From the NCBI GenBank assembly GCA_052400625.1, contig JBQTGH010000003.1: 64,000 nucleotides of DNA. The stretch is one strand, 5' to 3'. The notes below the pieces were generated by a model, which was given only the letters and a program-made list of their open reading frames with translations, was not told where the DNA came from and made no database searches. This DNA comes from Thermophagus sp052400625 (GTDB taxonomy: Bacteria > Bacteroidota > Bacteroidia > Bacteroidales > Marinilabiliaceae). Numbering within the stretch: the first letter of the stretch is position 1; every line of letters begins with the position of its first letter. Shown here in pieces: positions 56,550 to 63,969 of this stretch. The position numbers and the translations under genes are program-made.

Positions 56550-57684
56550 TCCCCAGAAATCGGACCGCTTAAAATTAGACAAAATATTAATTTTAAGCAG
56601 TCAAAAAACAGTTATGAAAAAGTCCAGATTTACAGAGAGTCAAATTGTAAAGATTCTTAAGGAGTATGAAAGTGGTATTGATGCCCAAAGTTTTATGTCG
56701 TGAACATGGGATATCCCGAGCTACCTTTTATAATTGGCGCAAGAAATATTCCGGGATGGAAGTCTCACAGCTTAAACGATTAAAAGAATTGGAAGAAGAA
56801 AATCGGAAGCTAAAACAAATTTATGCTGAGGCGAGTCTGGATAATAAGATGTTAAAAGATTTATTGGGAAAAAAGTTTTAAAGCCCTGCCAGAAGAAAGC
56901 ACGAGCTGAATACTTACAGAGAACTTATAACATCAGCATTGGCAGGGCATGCCGATTAACGAGTCTGCATCGCTTGATATGATACTATGAAAGCCAACGA
57001 GATGATGGGGAAGTAATTGATAAGCTCAATGAACTGAGTGAAAAATATCCCACCAGAGGATTTGATGAATATTATGGCCGTATTCGAAATGAAGGTCTGA
57101 AGTGGAATCGCAAACGGATATTAAGAGTCTATCGATTAATGAATTTAAATCTAAGACGAAAGCGAAAACGAAGATTGCCGGCTCGCGATTAAGAATCGTT
57201 AAGCCAGCCACAAGAGATAAATAATACCTGGTCAATGGATTTTATAAGCGACAGTTTGGTTTTTGGACGAAAATTTCGGGTATTGAACGTTATCGATGAT
57301 TATAATCGAGAAGCCTTGGCCATAGAGGTTGATTTTTCAATGCCTGGCGAGCGTGTAAAACAAATATTAAATGAGGTTATATATAGTCGAGGGAAGCCTA
57401 AAAAAATACGAGTAGACAATGGTCCTGAATTTATATCAAAAGCCCTTAAACATTGGGCACAAAAGCATGAAATTGAATTGAAGTATATACAACCCGGCAG
57501 TCCAGCGCAGAATGCCTACATAGAAAGATTTAACCGTTTATTCAGAGAAGATATTTTGGATGCTTACCTGTTTAGTGATTTACATCAAGTCAGGGAATTA
57601 GCCTGGGAGTGGATGGATGATTACAATGAATCTCATCCTCACAAGTCACTAGGTGGCATAAGTCCAATAGCATATTTAAAAAAG
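56550..57684 (+). mobile_element. IS3-family (IS407-like group) element, inactive and right-truncated
   Basis: The left part has an 11-bp dyad, GCTTAAAATTA/TAATTTTAAGC at 56567-56598, ahead of orfA. No matching right end follows orfB: the sequence passes directly into a copy of the 103-bp repeat at 57685. Left boundary is set where the glycosidase remnant stops and is approximate. Confidence 0.75.
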
Positions 57685-57699
57685 ATGAAACGAGCATGA
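56614..57699 (+). pseudogene. IS3 transposase (OrfA + OrfB), broken
   Basis: OrfA starts MKKSRFTESQIVKILKEYES and shifts frame at a GCCCAAAG run, where one extra A separates it from VLCREHGISRATFYNWRKKY. OrfB has an in-frame TGA in HRLI-stop-YYES, where relatives have Trp, and a TAA after LPARD. The catalytic core is otherwise intact: TWSMDFISDSL, RVDNGPEFISK and YIERFNRLFREDI carry the DDE residues. The last residues, KMKRA, are encoded by the start of the 103-bp repeat. Confidence 0.88.
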
Positions 57700-57787
57700 C
57701 CAAGTAGGTTTCCCACAACAAAAATTATGTATAAAGATTAGGTCATGCGAGTTCCATTCGACCATAGTGTTGGTAATTTTTATTCGA
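57685..57787 (+). repeat. Dispersed 103-bp repeat at the IS3 junction
   Basis: Begins ATGAAACGAGCATGACCAAG, has CACAACAAAAATTATGTATAA and GGTCATGCGAGTTCCATTCG, and ends TTTTTATTCGA before an ATGAAA. That ATG opens a 21-codon frame only. Confidence 0.9.
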
Positions 57788-57856
57788 ATGAAAAACAACC
57801 AAACACTAAATAGCAAAGGAAGTTCGCAACCTGAACCTGTCAAGGGTCTATAAACG

Positions 57857-57887
57857 GCTTCGTGCCTCAGCCGCCCTTGACAGAACC
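57857..57887. repeat. 31-bp sequence repeated in inverse at 63970-64000
   Basis: It starts GCTTCGTGCCTCAGCCGCCC and ends TTGACAGAACC; the exact reverse complement is at the right edge of the window. It is also the right arm of a local hairpin with the stem CTGTCAAGGG/CCCTTGACAG. Confidence 0.85.
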
Positions 57888-57948
57888 ACCTTGCTCACTG
57901 AATATGCATTTAGAATTTTGGTTTCAAAAAAAGAAAAATGTCTATTTT

Positions 57949-57960
57949 AGAGCTGTCCTA
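57949..57960. repeat. 12-bp inverted partner of the IS4 right end
   Basis: AGAGCTGTCCTA is the reverse complement of TAGGACAGCTCT at 62760-62771. It may be the left end of an IS4-type element. Confidence 0.45.
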
Positions 57961-58040
57961 TAAAGGGTAAGTTTACACCCCGAGGAACACGAATCACATC
58001 AGGCACAACCGGTGGAATGAGAATGCAAAACAAGTTTTAA

Positions 58041-58649
58041 AACCAACAACGACCCACCCTCACCCGCTACTACTTCGGCGACTACGAAGAAGAACAAACC
58101 GCCGATGGGAAAACACGTAAAATTCATTACCTTAGTGGTGGTAACGGTCTGGCAGCAATATTTGTAGAGGAAAACGACCATGCCCGACTCTACTATGCTT
58201 ACACCGATTACCTGGGCTCATTGACAGCTTTGACAGACCAAGACGGCAACGTTGTGGAACGCCAGGCATTTGATCCGTGGGGAAACAGGCGTGATCCGGA
58301 TGACTGGACCAGTCTCATCACCACTCCGGTGAGTCACATCACCGGCCGGGGCTATACCCTACACGAGCATTTGGATGATTTTGTTCTCATCAACATGAAC
58401 GGGCGTGTTTATGACCCGCAGATAGCGCGTTTCCTGAGTCCCGATCCGCAATTACAGGTGCCGGGGTATTGGTTGAACTATAATCGGTATGGGTATTGCT
58501 TGAATAATCCATTGATTTATACTGACCCTTCAGGTGAATTTTTCTGGGCTGCATTGCCGTTAATGGTAAAAATAGGAATTGCTGTTGGTACAGGAGTAGG
58601 AGCTTATACTGGGTACAAAATTGGGGAAGCTAACGGAGCCTCAGGTTAG
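58041..58649 (+). pseudogene. Rhs repeat-associated core fragment, 5'-truncated
   Basis: The frame is open from 58041 and reads RPTLTRYYFGDYEEE, KIHYLSGGNGLAAIF, YYAYTDYLGSLTALTD, RQAFDPWGNRRDPDDW, GRGYTLHEHLDDFVLINMNG and RFLSPDPQLQVPG, the tip of an Rhs/YD-repeat protein where the shell ends and the toxin begins. The large N-terminal part is missing; 57888-58040 shows no coding continuity. A TAG at 58647 interrupts the frame just before the toxin part; the frame then continues without shift. Confidence 0.85.
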
Positions 58650-58652
58650 GGC

Positions 58653-59420
58653 ATGGTTGGTTACATGTTGGGAGGCGCTGCAATAGGTGGTTTTTCTGGC
58701 TATTTAGGAGGGACAATAGCTGCCGGGGGTGGCTTTATGGCCAATACGAGTGCTATAATGGTGAGTTCCTCATTTAACTCCATGTGGATGATAGCGTTAA
58801 GTGGAGGGCAGATGTCACCAAGTATCAGTTTTGGGTTTGGCTCGTTTAATTTTGAGACAGGTGAGTTTAGATCGATATTTGATTGGAAGGACTTATCAAC
58901 TATGGAAAAAATAGGATATGGATTAGGTACTTTTGCAAATGCCAGTGATGTTTATGGTGCTATAATGGGGGCTTATGGAGATAAAGCTGGCGAGGCTGAT
59001 TTAATAACAAAGAATGATCCTATTGGACATGCGGAATTAAGAACATTACCCAATGAAGATGGGGTTAGTGAAAATCTAATATCAGTAGGGCCAGATTGGG
59101 ATCGTGCGGTTAGGGGAGATAGTTTTTGGGATGCCCCAGGGAAAAATACTTGGCCAACTCATTCAAATGATGTCGATATTACAGTTTCAAAGATTCGTAT
59201 TACAAATGTACGATTAGATAAAATCCATGAATATGTTAATACAAGTCTTAAGAGTTTTCGCTACAAGGCTTTAAGTACGAATTGTGTTACATCTGCTTCG
59301 AATGGTCTATTGAAAGCAGGTGTGTTAAATATACCGTTTCTGCGTCATCCGTCTTTATTACAAATGCAGATGTTAGCAAGAAGATATGCCTTTTTATCAC
59401 CTTATATGACTGAATATTAA
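58653..59420 (+). CDS. Rhs C-terminal tip with candidate papain-like (permuted) toxin
   Basis: A 255-residue frame in the same register as the Rhs core and separated from it only by TAG-GGC. A Gly-rich segment (GYMLGGAAIGGFSGYLGG) follows the core as in many Rhs tips. The end has a histidine in DPIGHAELRTLPN and, about 110 residues later, a cysteine in LSTNCVTSASNGLLKAGV. His before NC is the order of permuted NlpC/P60 or LRAT-like enzymes, so a peptidase or acyltransferase toxin is possible. I know no close named family; the toxin call is an inference. Confidence 0.6.
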   Translation: MVGYMLGGAAIGGFSGYLGGTIAAGGGFMANTSAIMVSSSFNSMWMIALSGGQMSPSISFGFGSFNFETGEFRSIFDWKDLSTMEKIGYGLGTFANASDVYGAIMGAYGDKAGEADLITKNDPIGHAELRTLPNEDGVSENLISVGPDWDRAVRGDSFWDAPGKNTWPTHSNDVDITVSKIRITNVRLDKIHEYVNTSLKSFRYKALSTNCVTSASNGLLKAGVLNIPFLRHPSLLQMQMLARRYAFLSPYMTEY

Positions 59421-59421
59421 A

Positions 59422-59808
59422 ATGAAAGAAATTAAAAACCCCTCAATTATAGTGTTGTTGTTTATGCTATTTAACTCATGCTGTGGAAGTAAAGTCGTTT
59501 CGTATTTAAAAAACTGTGATAGAATAAGAGTTGAAAATGAAGAAACATATTGTCTTGTTAGTATTAAAGATTTGAAGAATAATATTCCAAAGAAAGACAA
59601 AGTTTGCTATATGGGTACAGATAGTGATTATCACTACTTTAAATATCATTATCGGACTACAATTTTCTCTTATGATAAAACAGCAAAGTGGGCTGTGATG
59701 GGATTCAAAATACCCATAACTGAGGAGTATCATCCTAAAAATAGTAGAGAGTTTAAACTTACTAATACTTGCGATGATGCATACATTGTGCTTGTCGATG
59801 AGTTGTGA
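59422..59808 (+). CDS. Predicted lipoprotein, candidate immunity protein
   Basis: A 128-residue protein with a lipoprotein signal (MLFNSC near residue 20), starting one base after the toxin frame ends. The mature part has several Cys, Tyr and charged residues (YCLVSIKDLKN, YHYFKYHYRTTIF) and no family I know. Position directly after an Rhs tip, small size and envelope location make it a candidate immunity protein for a toxin acting in the periplasm. Confidence 0.6.
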   Translation: MKEIKNPSIIVLLFMLFNSCCGSKVVSYLKNCDRIRVENEETYCLVSIKDLKNNIPKKDKVCYMGTDSDYHYFKYHYRTTIFSYDKTAKWAVMGFKIPITEEYHPKNSREFKLTNTCDDAYIVLVDEL

Positions 59809-59825
59809 ATTAACAAAAATCCATA

Positions 59826-59858
59826 GTAAAAAGTCTCGGAAGTTCCGGGGCTTTTTAC
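59826..59858. terminator. Bidirectional terminator after the candidate immunity gene
   Basis: GTAAAAAG...CTTTTTAC with CGGAA/TTCCG inside forms a strong stem between the immunity gene and the convergent RelE remnant. Confidence 0.8.
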
Positions 59859-60066
59859 TTTATACGCGCTGCTTTTTTGAGCAGTTCAATAATCTGTTCT
59901 TTGGAAATGTTTTCGAGTTGGCTTTTGTCGTAGATATACACGAGGTAAACCTCGTTATCTTCGGTTACAAGGTAAGTGATAACCCTTGCGCCGCCAGACT
60001 TGCCTTTTCCTTTAGAGGCAATGGCCATGCGTGTTTTGTGAATGCCATGACAAAGGTTAATGCCGG
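59855..60066 (-). pseudogene. RelE-family toxin, C-terminal remnant
   Basis: The minus strand reads HKTRMAIASKGKGKSGGARV, ITYLVTEDNEVYLVYIYDKS and ends ELLKKAARIK. This is the second half of the RelE/HigB-like mRNA interferase type common in Bacteroidota. About 50 N-terminal residues are absent; the frame closes at a TAG just upstream, at the left end of an IS21 element, so the insertion probably removed the start. No antitoxin gene is seen. Confidence 0.72.
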
Positions 60067-60084
60067 ATGGCTAAAACGGTTCAA

Positions 60085-60513
60085 AATGTGCCACCGATTT
60101 CGGAGTTCTTGTGCCAGACATTTCGGTTTAAAACGTGCCAGTCATAGCGCATAAGCAAAAAAAGCTTTCGGTTCGACTTGTGCCAGTTTGAGAGATCAGG
60201 AAAAAACAGCTATATCGCTAAAAAAAAGAGATATGGCCGATAAACTTGATCTTATGGATTTAAAACAGATATTGACATTATATTTAGATGGCATAATCAA
60301 TCGAAAAATAGGAGAAATATTGGGTATTCACAGGAATACCATCAACAATTACGTTCATCTATTTAATTCCTGTAAATACAGCAAAGAAGAACTTGTTTCA
60401 TTGGATAATAGTGAATTACTCAAGTTTATTCCAATCCATACCTCCATCAAAAATGCCCGTTATGATGAGCTAATGCGCTGCTTTGAAAAGATGAACGCGC
60501 AACGTGGATATTC
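60085..60513 (+). mobile_element. IS21-family element 1, left end only
   Basis: Several GTGCCA...TTTCGG repeats (60088-60170) form the multiple terminal sites typical of IS21 left ends, followed by istA. The element is cut by a second IS21 at about 60514 and its right part is not found beyond that insertion. Confidence 0.7.
60233..60513 (+). pseudogene. istA transposase, N-terminal fragment
   Basis: About 94 residues of IstA remain: MADKLDLMDLKQILTLYLDG, NRKIGEILGIHRNTINNYVH (the helix-turn-helix) and ELMRCFEKMNAQRG. The frame continues into the inserted element until 60589, giving a short hybrid tail with no meaning. Confidence 0.82.
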
Positions 60514-61350
60514 TGGTAATACTGCCCCCCCCATTCCGGTGATATTGCCCCCCTATTCACTGATAGGTTCAAAGAGATTGATGGACTGACAATATTACCG
60601 TTTTTTTCTTAAACGATCACCCTTTAATTCTATTCGATGAGAAGTATGGACTAATCGATCAAAAATGGCATCGGCAATAGTTTCTTCTCCGATGAGATCG
60701 TACCAGTTTGTTACGGGTAGCTGACTGGCAATAATTAGGGCGTTTTGGCCATGCCGGTCTTCTTTCATTTCCATTAAATCCATGCGTTGTTGCTAGTCCA
60801 GATAGGTAAGCCCAAAGTCATCGATAATCAATAACTCTGTTTTAGCTGGTTTTGAGAAGAATTTGCCAATACAGGTATAGGGAACGCTATAATAATGTCT
60901 GTCTTTAAACAGACAGATATGGTTGTTTGATGCGACCTTATACTGCTTATAATACTTAATCTCATATACGGTATCCGGAAGTGGTTTTAACAGGTGTTTC
61001 TCATCAGCCAAAAATTTTTATTCCAAAACAGGACCTTCCAGCTTTAAAAGATCCGGTATATGAAGACTGCTATCTTCTATTTTTTGAAGGTAAGACTTGA
61101 CCGTATTCTTGCTTATGCCCAGAATACGAGCTATCTGTTTTTTGCCTTTACCTTGCTGATGTAAATGTAATAACTGTTTTATCTGACTCATTGATTTTGG
61201 TTTTCCTGCCATCATCTTTGCTTTTTAGTGATCACCTCTTTGATCACTAAAGAACCAAAATTCAATGAATGAATAGCGATAGGGGGTCAACATGCTCCGG
61301 AAAAAGGTGAAATCCCTTCAAAAGGGGGGCAACATGCTCCGGATTATCCA
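60514..61350 (-). mobile_element. IS21-family element 2, internally deleted
   Basis: Both ends carry repeated sites: TGGTAATACTGCCCCCC and GATATTGCCCCCC on the left, GGGGGTCAACATGCTCCGG twice on the right (61283-61342). Only about 0.84 kb lies between them against an expected 2.5 kb. It is inserted in the istA gene of element 1. Confidence 0.72.
60595..61215 (-). pseudogene. istA-istB chimera with two stop codons
   Basis: One frame on the minus strand reads in order: IstA N-terminus (MMAGKPKSMSQIKQLLHLHQ, ILGISKNTVKSYLQKIE), a TAA, IstA C-terminus (HLLKPLPDTVYEIKYYKQYK, DRHYYSVPYTCIGK), then without shift the IstB ATPase (ELLIIDDFGLTYLD, Walker B), a TAG and the IstB end (DRLVHTSHRIELKGDRLRKK). 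Two internal deletions, one of them spanning the istA/istB border, have produced an in-frame fusion. Confidence 0.85.
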
Positions 61351-61445
61351 CTTGAGAGAGCTTTTTTTCATTTCAGTCCAGACACGCTTTTTTAAACAGT
61401 ATCGAGATAACTTATGCGAAATGCTTTCAATCCTTAAGCAAGAAC

Positions 61446-61565
61446 TTTGAAAGCCGCTTCTATGAAGTTTTGAAGCGGCTTTCAAGGTTTTCAGAAGCCG
61501 CTTTCAAGGTTTTCAGAAGCGGCTTTCAAGGGTTTCAGAAGCCGCTTTCAAGAATATTTGAAGCC
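61446..61565. repeat. 22-bp tandem repeat with palindromic core
   Basis: About five units of TCAGAAGCCGCTTTCAAGGTTT follow each other. The core alternates between AAGCCGCTT and AAGCGGCTT, each other's reverse complement, so every unit is a near-palindrome and neighbouring units can pair. Confidence 0.88.
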
Positions 61566-61640
61566 CCTTCCGGGGATATTGGCAACCCCTGTCGGTGTGG
61601 ATCGACAAAGGTTGCCTAAGGTTTTTATTGTACCGATATC

Positions 61641-61752
61641 CGGTATAACCTTTCCCAACATCCGGTATAACCTTTCCCAACATCTGGTATAACCTTTCCC
61701 AACATCCGGTATAAGCTTATCCCAACACCTGGTATAACCTTATCCCAACACT
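61641..61752. repeat. 22-bp tandem repeat, second array
   Basis: Five units of CGGTATAACCTTTCCCAACATC, the last two with changes (GCTTATCCC, CCTTATCCC). Same period as the array 80 bp to the left but unrelated in sequence. Confidence 0.9.
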
Positions 61753-61967
61753 TAATTGGGGATAAAACGTGGAGGCCCTAAGCCGAAAAAGGGGGAGGGG
61801 GGTAATCGAAGTTGTAATAAATATTGTATTAAACAACTAATAAAGTGTATTGTACCGTCCATTTAAGAGTGCAATATATTAATTTGATATTTCCTCTGAA
61901 AGGAAGGGAATGTTCAATCAAGCGAAGAGTTTTAGGATCGTTTTCATCAGGCCAATAATTGTTTCAT
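61753..61967. other. Short region without recognised gene
   Basis: On the minus strand, starting near the ATG that follows the repeat copy, a frame reads NYWPDENDPKTLRLIEHSLPF; it is about 45 codons long and I do not recognise it. Otherwise nothing seen. Confidence 0.3.
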
Positions 61968-62061
61968 TCGTATAAAATTTATCTAATTCATTGGGCTAAT
62001 GGGACTCGCATGACAGGGATTTATACATTCTCTATTGAGACAATCTCACATTGTCATGCCC
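61968..62061 (-). repeat. Dispersed repeat copy cut by an IS4 remnant
   Basis: On the minus strand it has GGGCATGACAATGTGAGATTG, GTCATGCGAGTCCCATTAGC and the end TTTTATACGA before ATGAAA. The expected ATGAAACG start is replaced at about 62061 by transposase sequence. Confidence 0.85.
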
Positions 62062-62771
62062 CTGACAGTGTGATAGTAGCCGACCGTGCTTACGTCGATT
62101 TTGAAAACTTTTACCGTTGGCTTACCGGCAAAAGTTTTTTTGTGGTACGGCTCAAAAAATCGGTCAAATTCAACAGGCTCAACGAAAAAGAACTGCCCGA
62201 TGACAGGCACCAGCACATTCCGGTTGATGAGTATATAGAGCTTTCAGAAGAAAAAGCAAAAGCCAAATACCCGAAAAAAATTCGTAGGGCATTTGTTTGG
62301 GACGAAGTAAACCAGCAAACAATAGAACTTATTAGCAACCCATTTTGTTGGACAGCAAACACCATCGCCGAGCTTTATAAAGCCCGATGGGATATTGAAC
62401 AGTTTTTCAAAGACATAAAACAGCTCCTGAAAATCAAATCATTCCTGGGAACCTCGCCGAAAGCAGTATTAATACAGATTTGGTCAGCAATGATAACCCT
62501 ACTGATTTTAAAGTACATGAAAGCTTGTGCAAAATACGGATGGTGCCTATCGAACCTGTTGGCATTCCTTAGGATTAACCTTCTGGTGAAATTTGACCTG
62601 AAGCGATTGCTCGACAATCCGTTTGAACAACCACCAGAAACTGGTCCAATACACTATGTGCAAGGAAAATTGTTTGATTGTGGGGATATTTTTTAAAAAG
62701 AGAAAAATCTGTTCAAAACCCTGATGTTTCAATTCCTATTAACTAATTGGGAAAACGTTTAGGACAGCTCT
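62062..62771 (+). mobile_element. IS4-family element, 5'-truncated
   Basis: It begins abruptly inside the repeat copy at about 62061, contains the second half of a transposase gene, and ends at TAGGACAGCTCT (62760-62771), taken as the right terminal repeat because an inverse copy occurs at 57949-57960. Confidence 0.65.
62069..62696 (+). pseudogene. IS4-family transposase, C-terminal half
   Basis: About 208 residues remain, from PDSVIVADRAYVDFENFYRW (the second catalytic Asp region) through YKARWDIEQFFKDIKQLLKI, which is the YREK motif with the catalytic glutamate, to FDCGDIF. The N-terminal half with the first Asp is missing. The apparent start at 61959 is inside the flanking repeat and is not real. 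Confidence 0.85.
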
Positions 62772-62825
62772 GACCAAAATTACAAACCATGATAAAAACA
62801 CTATATTATTACTATTGTTGACAAT

Positions 62826-62850
62826 GCCCGACAAGTCCGGGCTTTTTTGT
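62826..62850 (+). terminator. Terminator hairpin preceding the group II intron end
   Basis: GCCCG-ACAAGTC-CGGGC followed by TTTTTT. The intron 5' end starts directly after the T-run, the place where bacterial class C introns insert. Confidence 0.8.
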
Positions 62851-62851
62851 T

Positions 62852-62977
62852 GTGTGCCGTGCATGGTAAATAACTAGGTGGTGAAAGTCCGCCATGGGGT
62901 TCATAATCGCAACCATTAGTTAAAGACAAGGGGGTCCATCGCGAGGTGGAATCTGAAGGAAGTCAATGGAAAAACTA
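62852..62977 (+). mobile_element. Group II intron, 5' domain I fragment
   Basis: The segment starts with the intron boundary GTGTG and continues with GGTGGTGAAAGTCCGCCATG, GTTAAAGACAAGGG and GGTGGAATCTGAAGGAAGTC, which I recognise as the conserved domain I start of bacterial group II introns. After about 125 bases it passes into the inverted repeat of another element. No reverse transcriptase or domain V/VI is seen in the window, so it is a fragment unless it resumes beyond the right edge. Confidence 0.78.
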
Positions 62978-63032
62978 TACCGGACAGAGTTAAATTTACA
63001 TTCCCACTTATATTTATAAAAACCTCCTAATG

Positions 63033-63347
63033 CTATCTTTTATCCTTTGAAAAAAAATATAGTTTCAATTTTAACAGGTTATTTTTATAGATTAAATAAT
63101 ACAGAATAGTACTATAAATTAAAAGAAGAAAAAACAGGACATAATCATAGTTGTTTTTTTCTTTTAATATGAATAGTGCTGTGAAGCCAGCTAACACTGG
63201 CAGAAAGTAGCTTAACATTTTATGCCTAAGCCTTCTTTTTAACACTGAAAAACTTTGTTCTTTGAGATCATTTTTATCTATAAAGAATCCTGTTTTCAGT
63301 GATTCCTCCATAGTTTCTGTTGATTTTTTTTGAGTATCCTGCATCAT
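63033..63347 (-). CDS. Small membrane protein of unknown function
   Basis: A 104-residue protein if started at MMQDTQKK (63347); the frame opens at 63362. Two transmembrane helices (around MLSYFLPVLAGFTALFIL and YVLFFLLLIYSTILYYLIY) are flanked by lysine-rich ends. No family recognised. It is cargo of the 918-bp inverted-repeat element and follows the lipocalin-like lipoprotein gene in the same direction. Confidence 0.6.
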   Translation of the reverse strand: MMQDTQKKSTETMEESLKTGFFIDKNDLKEQSFSVLKRRLRHKMLSYFLPVLAGFTALFILKEKNNYDYVLFFLLLIYSTILYYLIYKNNLLKLKLYFFSKDKR

Positions 63348-63416
63348 GAAAATTATAACCAAATAAATGATATCAATTCCTATCTTACTTCTTTACCGGG
63401 TTAGCTACATCCTCAA

Positions 63417-63818
63417 TCATCTCCTTACCCACTTTTCTTTGACTAATACATATCTATGATTTCCATTTTTCATTGGAATTTTAATTTCTCCTTCAAATGT
63501 TAATGTGTCATTTTTAATCTCATACGCATAAATGACTGATGTTGATGAATCCAATATTTCTTTAAAACGGGTATCATCAATTGTCTCAAACTTTCCTTTA
63601 ATATCTATATTTTCATGGGCATTCTCACTATTAGAGATATAAAACGTCCCATCTGAATTAAAAACTTTAGTTCTATATTCTTCATTAACAAAATTTGGTT
63701 TGCCATTGGAAAAACCTTCAACAAACGACCACTCACCAACTAATGGGCTTGTTTCATGAGTGTAATTGCAAGAAACTAAAACAAACACAGTAATAGATAT
63801 AATAAAACATGTTTTCAT
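63417..63818 (-). CDS. Lipocalin-like lipoprotein of unknown function
   Basis: A 133-residue lipoprotein (lipobox VFVLVSC). The mature part begins with SPLVGEWSFVEGFSNGKPNF and has alternating strands (VFNSDGTFYISN, TLTFEGEIKI), the style of small lipocalin-like proteins of Bacteroidota. No specific family known to me. First of two cargo genes in the inverted-repeat element; it ends 55 bp before the membrane protein gene. Confidence 0.65.
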   Translation of the reverse strand: MKTCFIISITVFVLVSCNYTHETSPLVGEWSFVEGFSNGKPNFVNEEYRTKVFNSDGTFYISNSENAHENIDIKGKFETIDDTRFKEILDSSTSVIYAYEIKNDTLTFEGEIKIPMKNGNHRYVLVKEKWVRR

Positions 63819-63969
63819 TCCTGACAGTATTTTTTACCTAAATTAAAAATTTTATCATAGGGGCATAGGGAATTTAAATTTAACTCTGTCCGGTAGAATT
63901 TTCGTAACTCAAAATTACTCATGTTTTTTCTTTCAACCAATTCTTAAAAGCTCATTTGGGTAGTTTTCA

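Larger units (their letters stand above)
62978..63895. mobile_element. 918-bp element with 28-bp terminal inverted repeats and no transposase
   Basis: The ends TACCGGACAGAGTTAAATTT (62978-63005) and its reverse complement at 63868-63895 match over 28 bases with one difference. Between them lie only two small minus-strand genes. A transposable unit that carries passengers but no transposase fits the description of a mobile insertion cassette. It is inserted in the group II intron fragment. Confidence 0.7.

Noticed and set aside
57857..57887. Integron attC site
   Set aside because: The hairpin has paired arms, but no GTTRRRY core site, no integrase and no cassette arrangement are seen.
59774..60154. 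126-codon plus-strand frame
   Set aside because: It is the antisense of the RelE remnant and crosses into the IS21 end; only the minus strand gives a recognisable protein.
61446..61752. Possible CRISPR array
   Set aside because: Units follow each other without spacers, the period is 22 bp, and no cas gene is nearby.
61959..62068. Start of the IS4 transposase at 61959
   Set aside because: These codons are antisense to a copy of the 103-bp repeat; transposase homology begins only after the junction near 62061.
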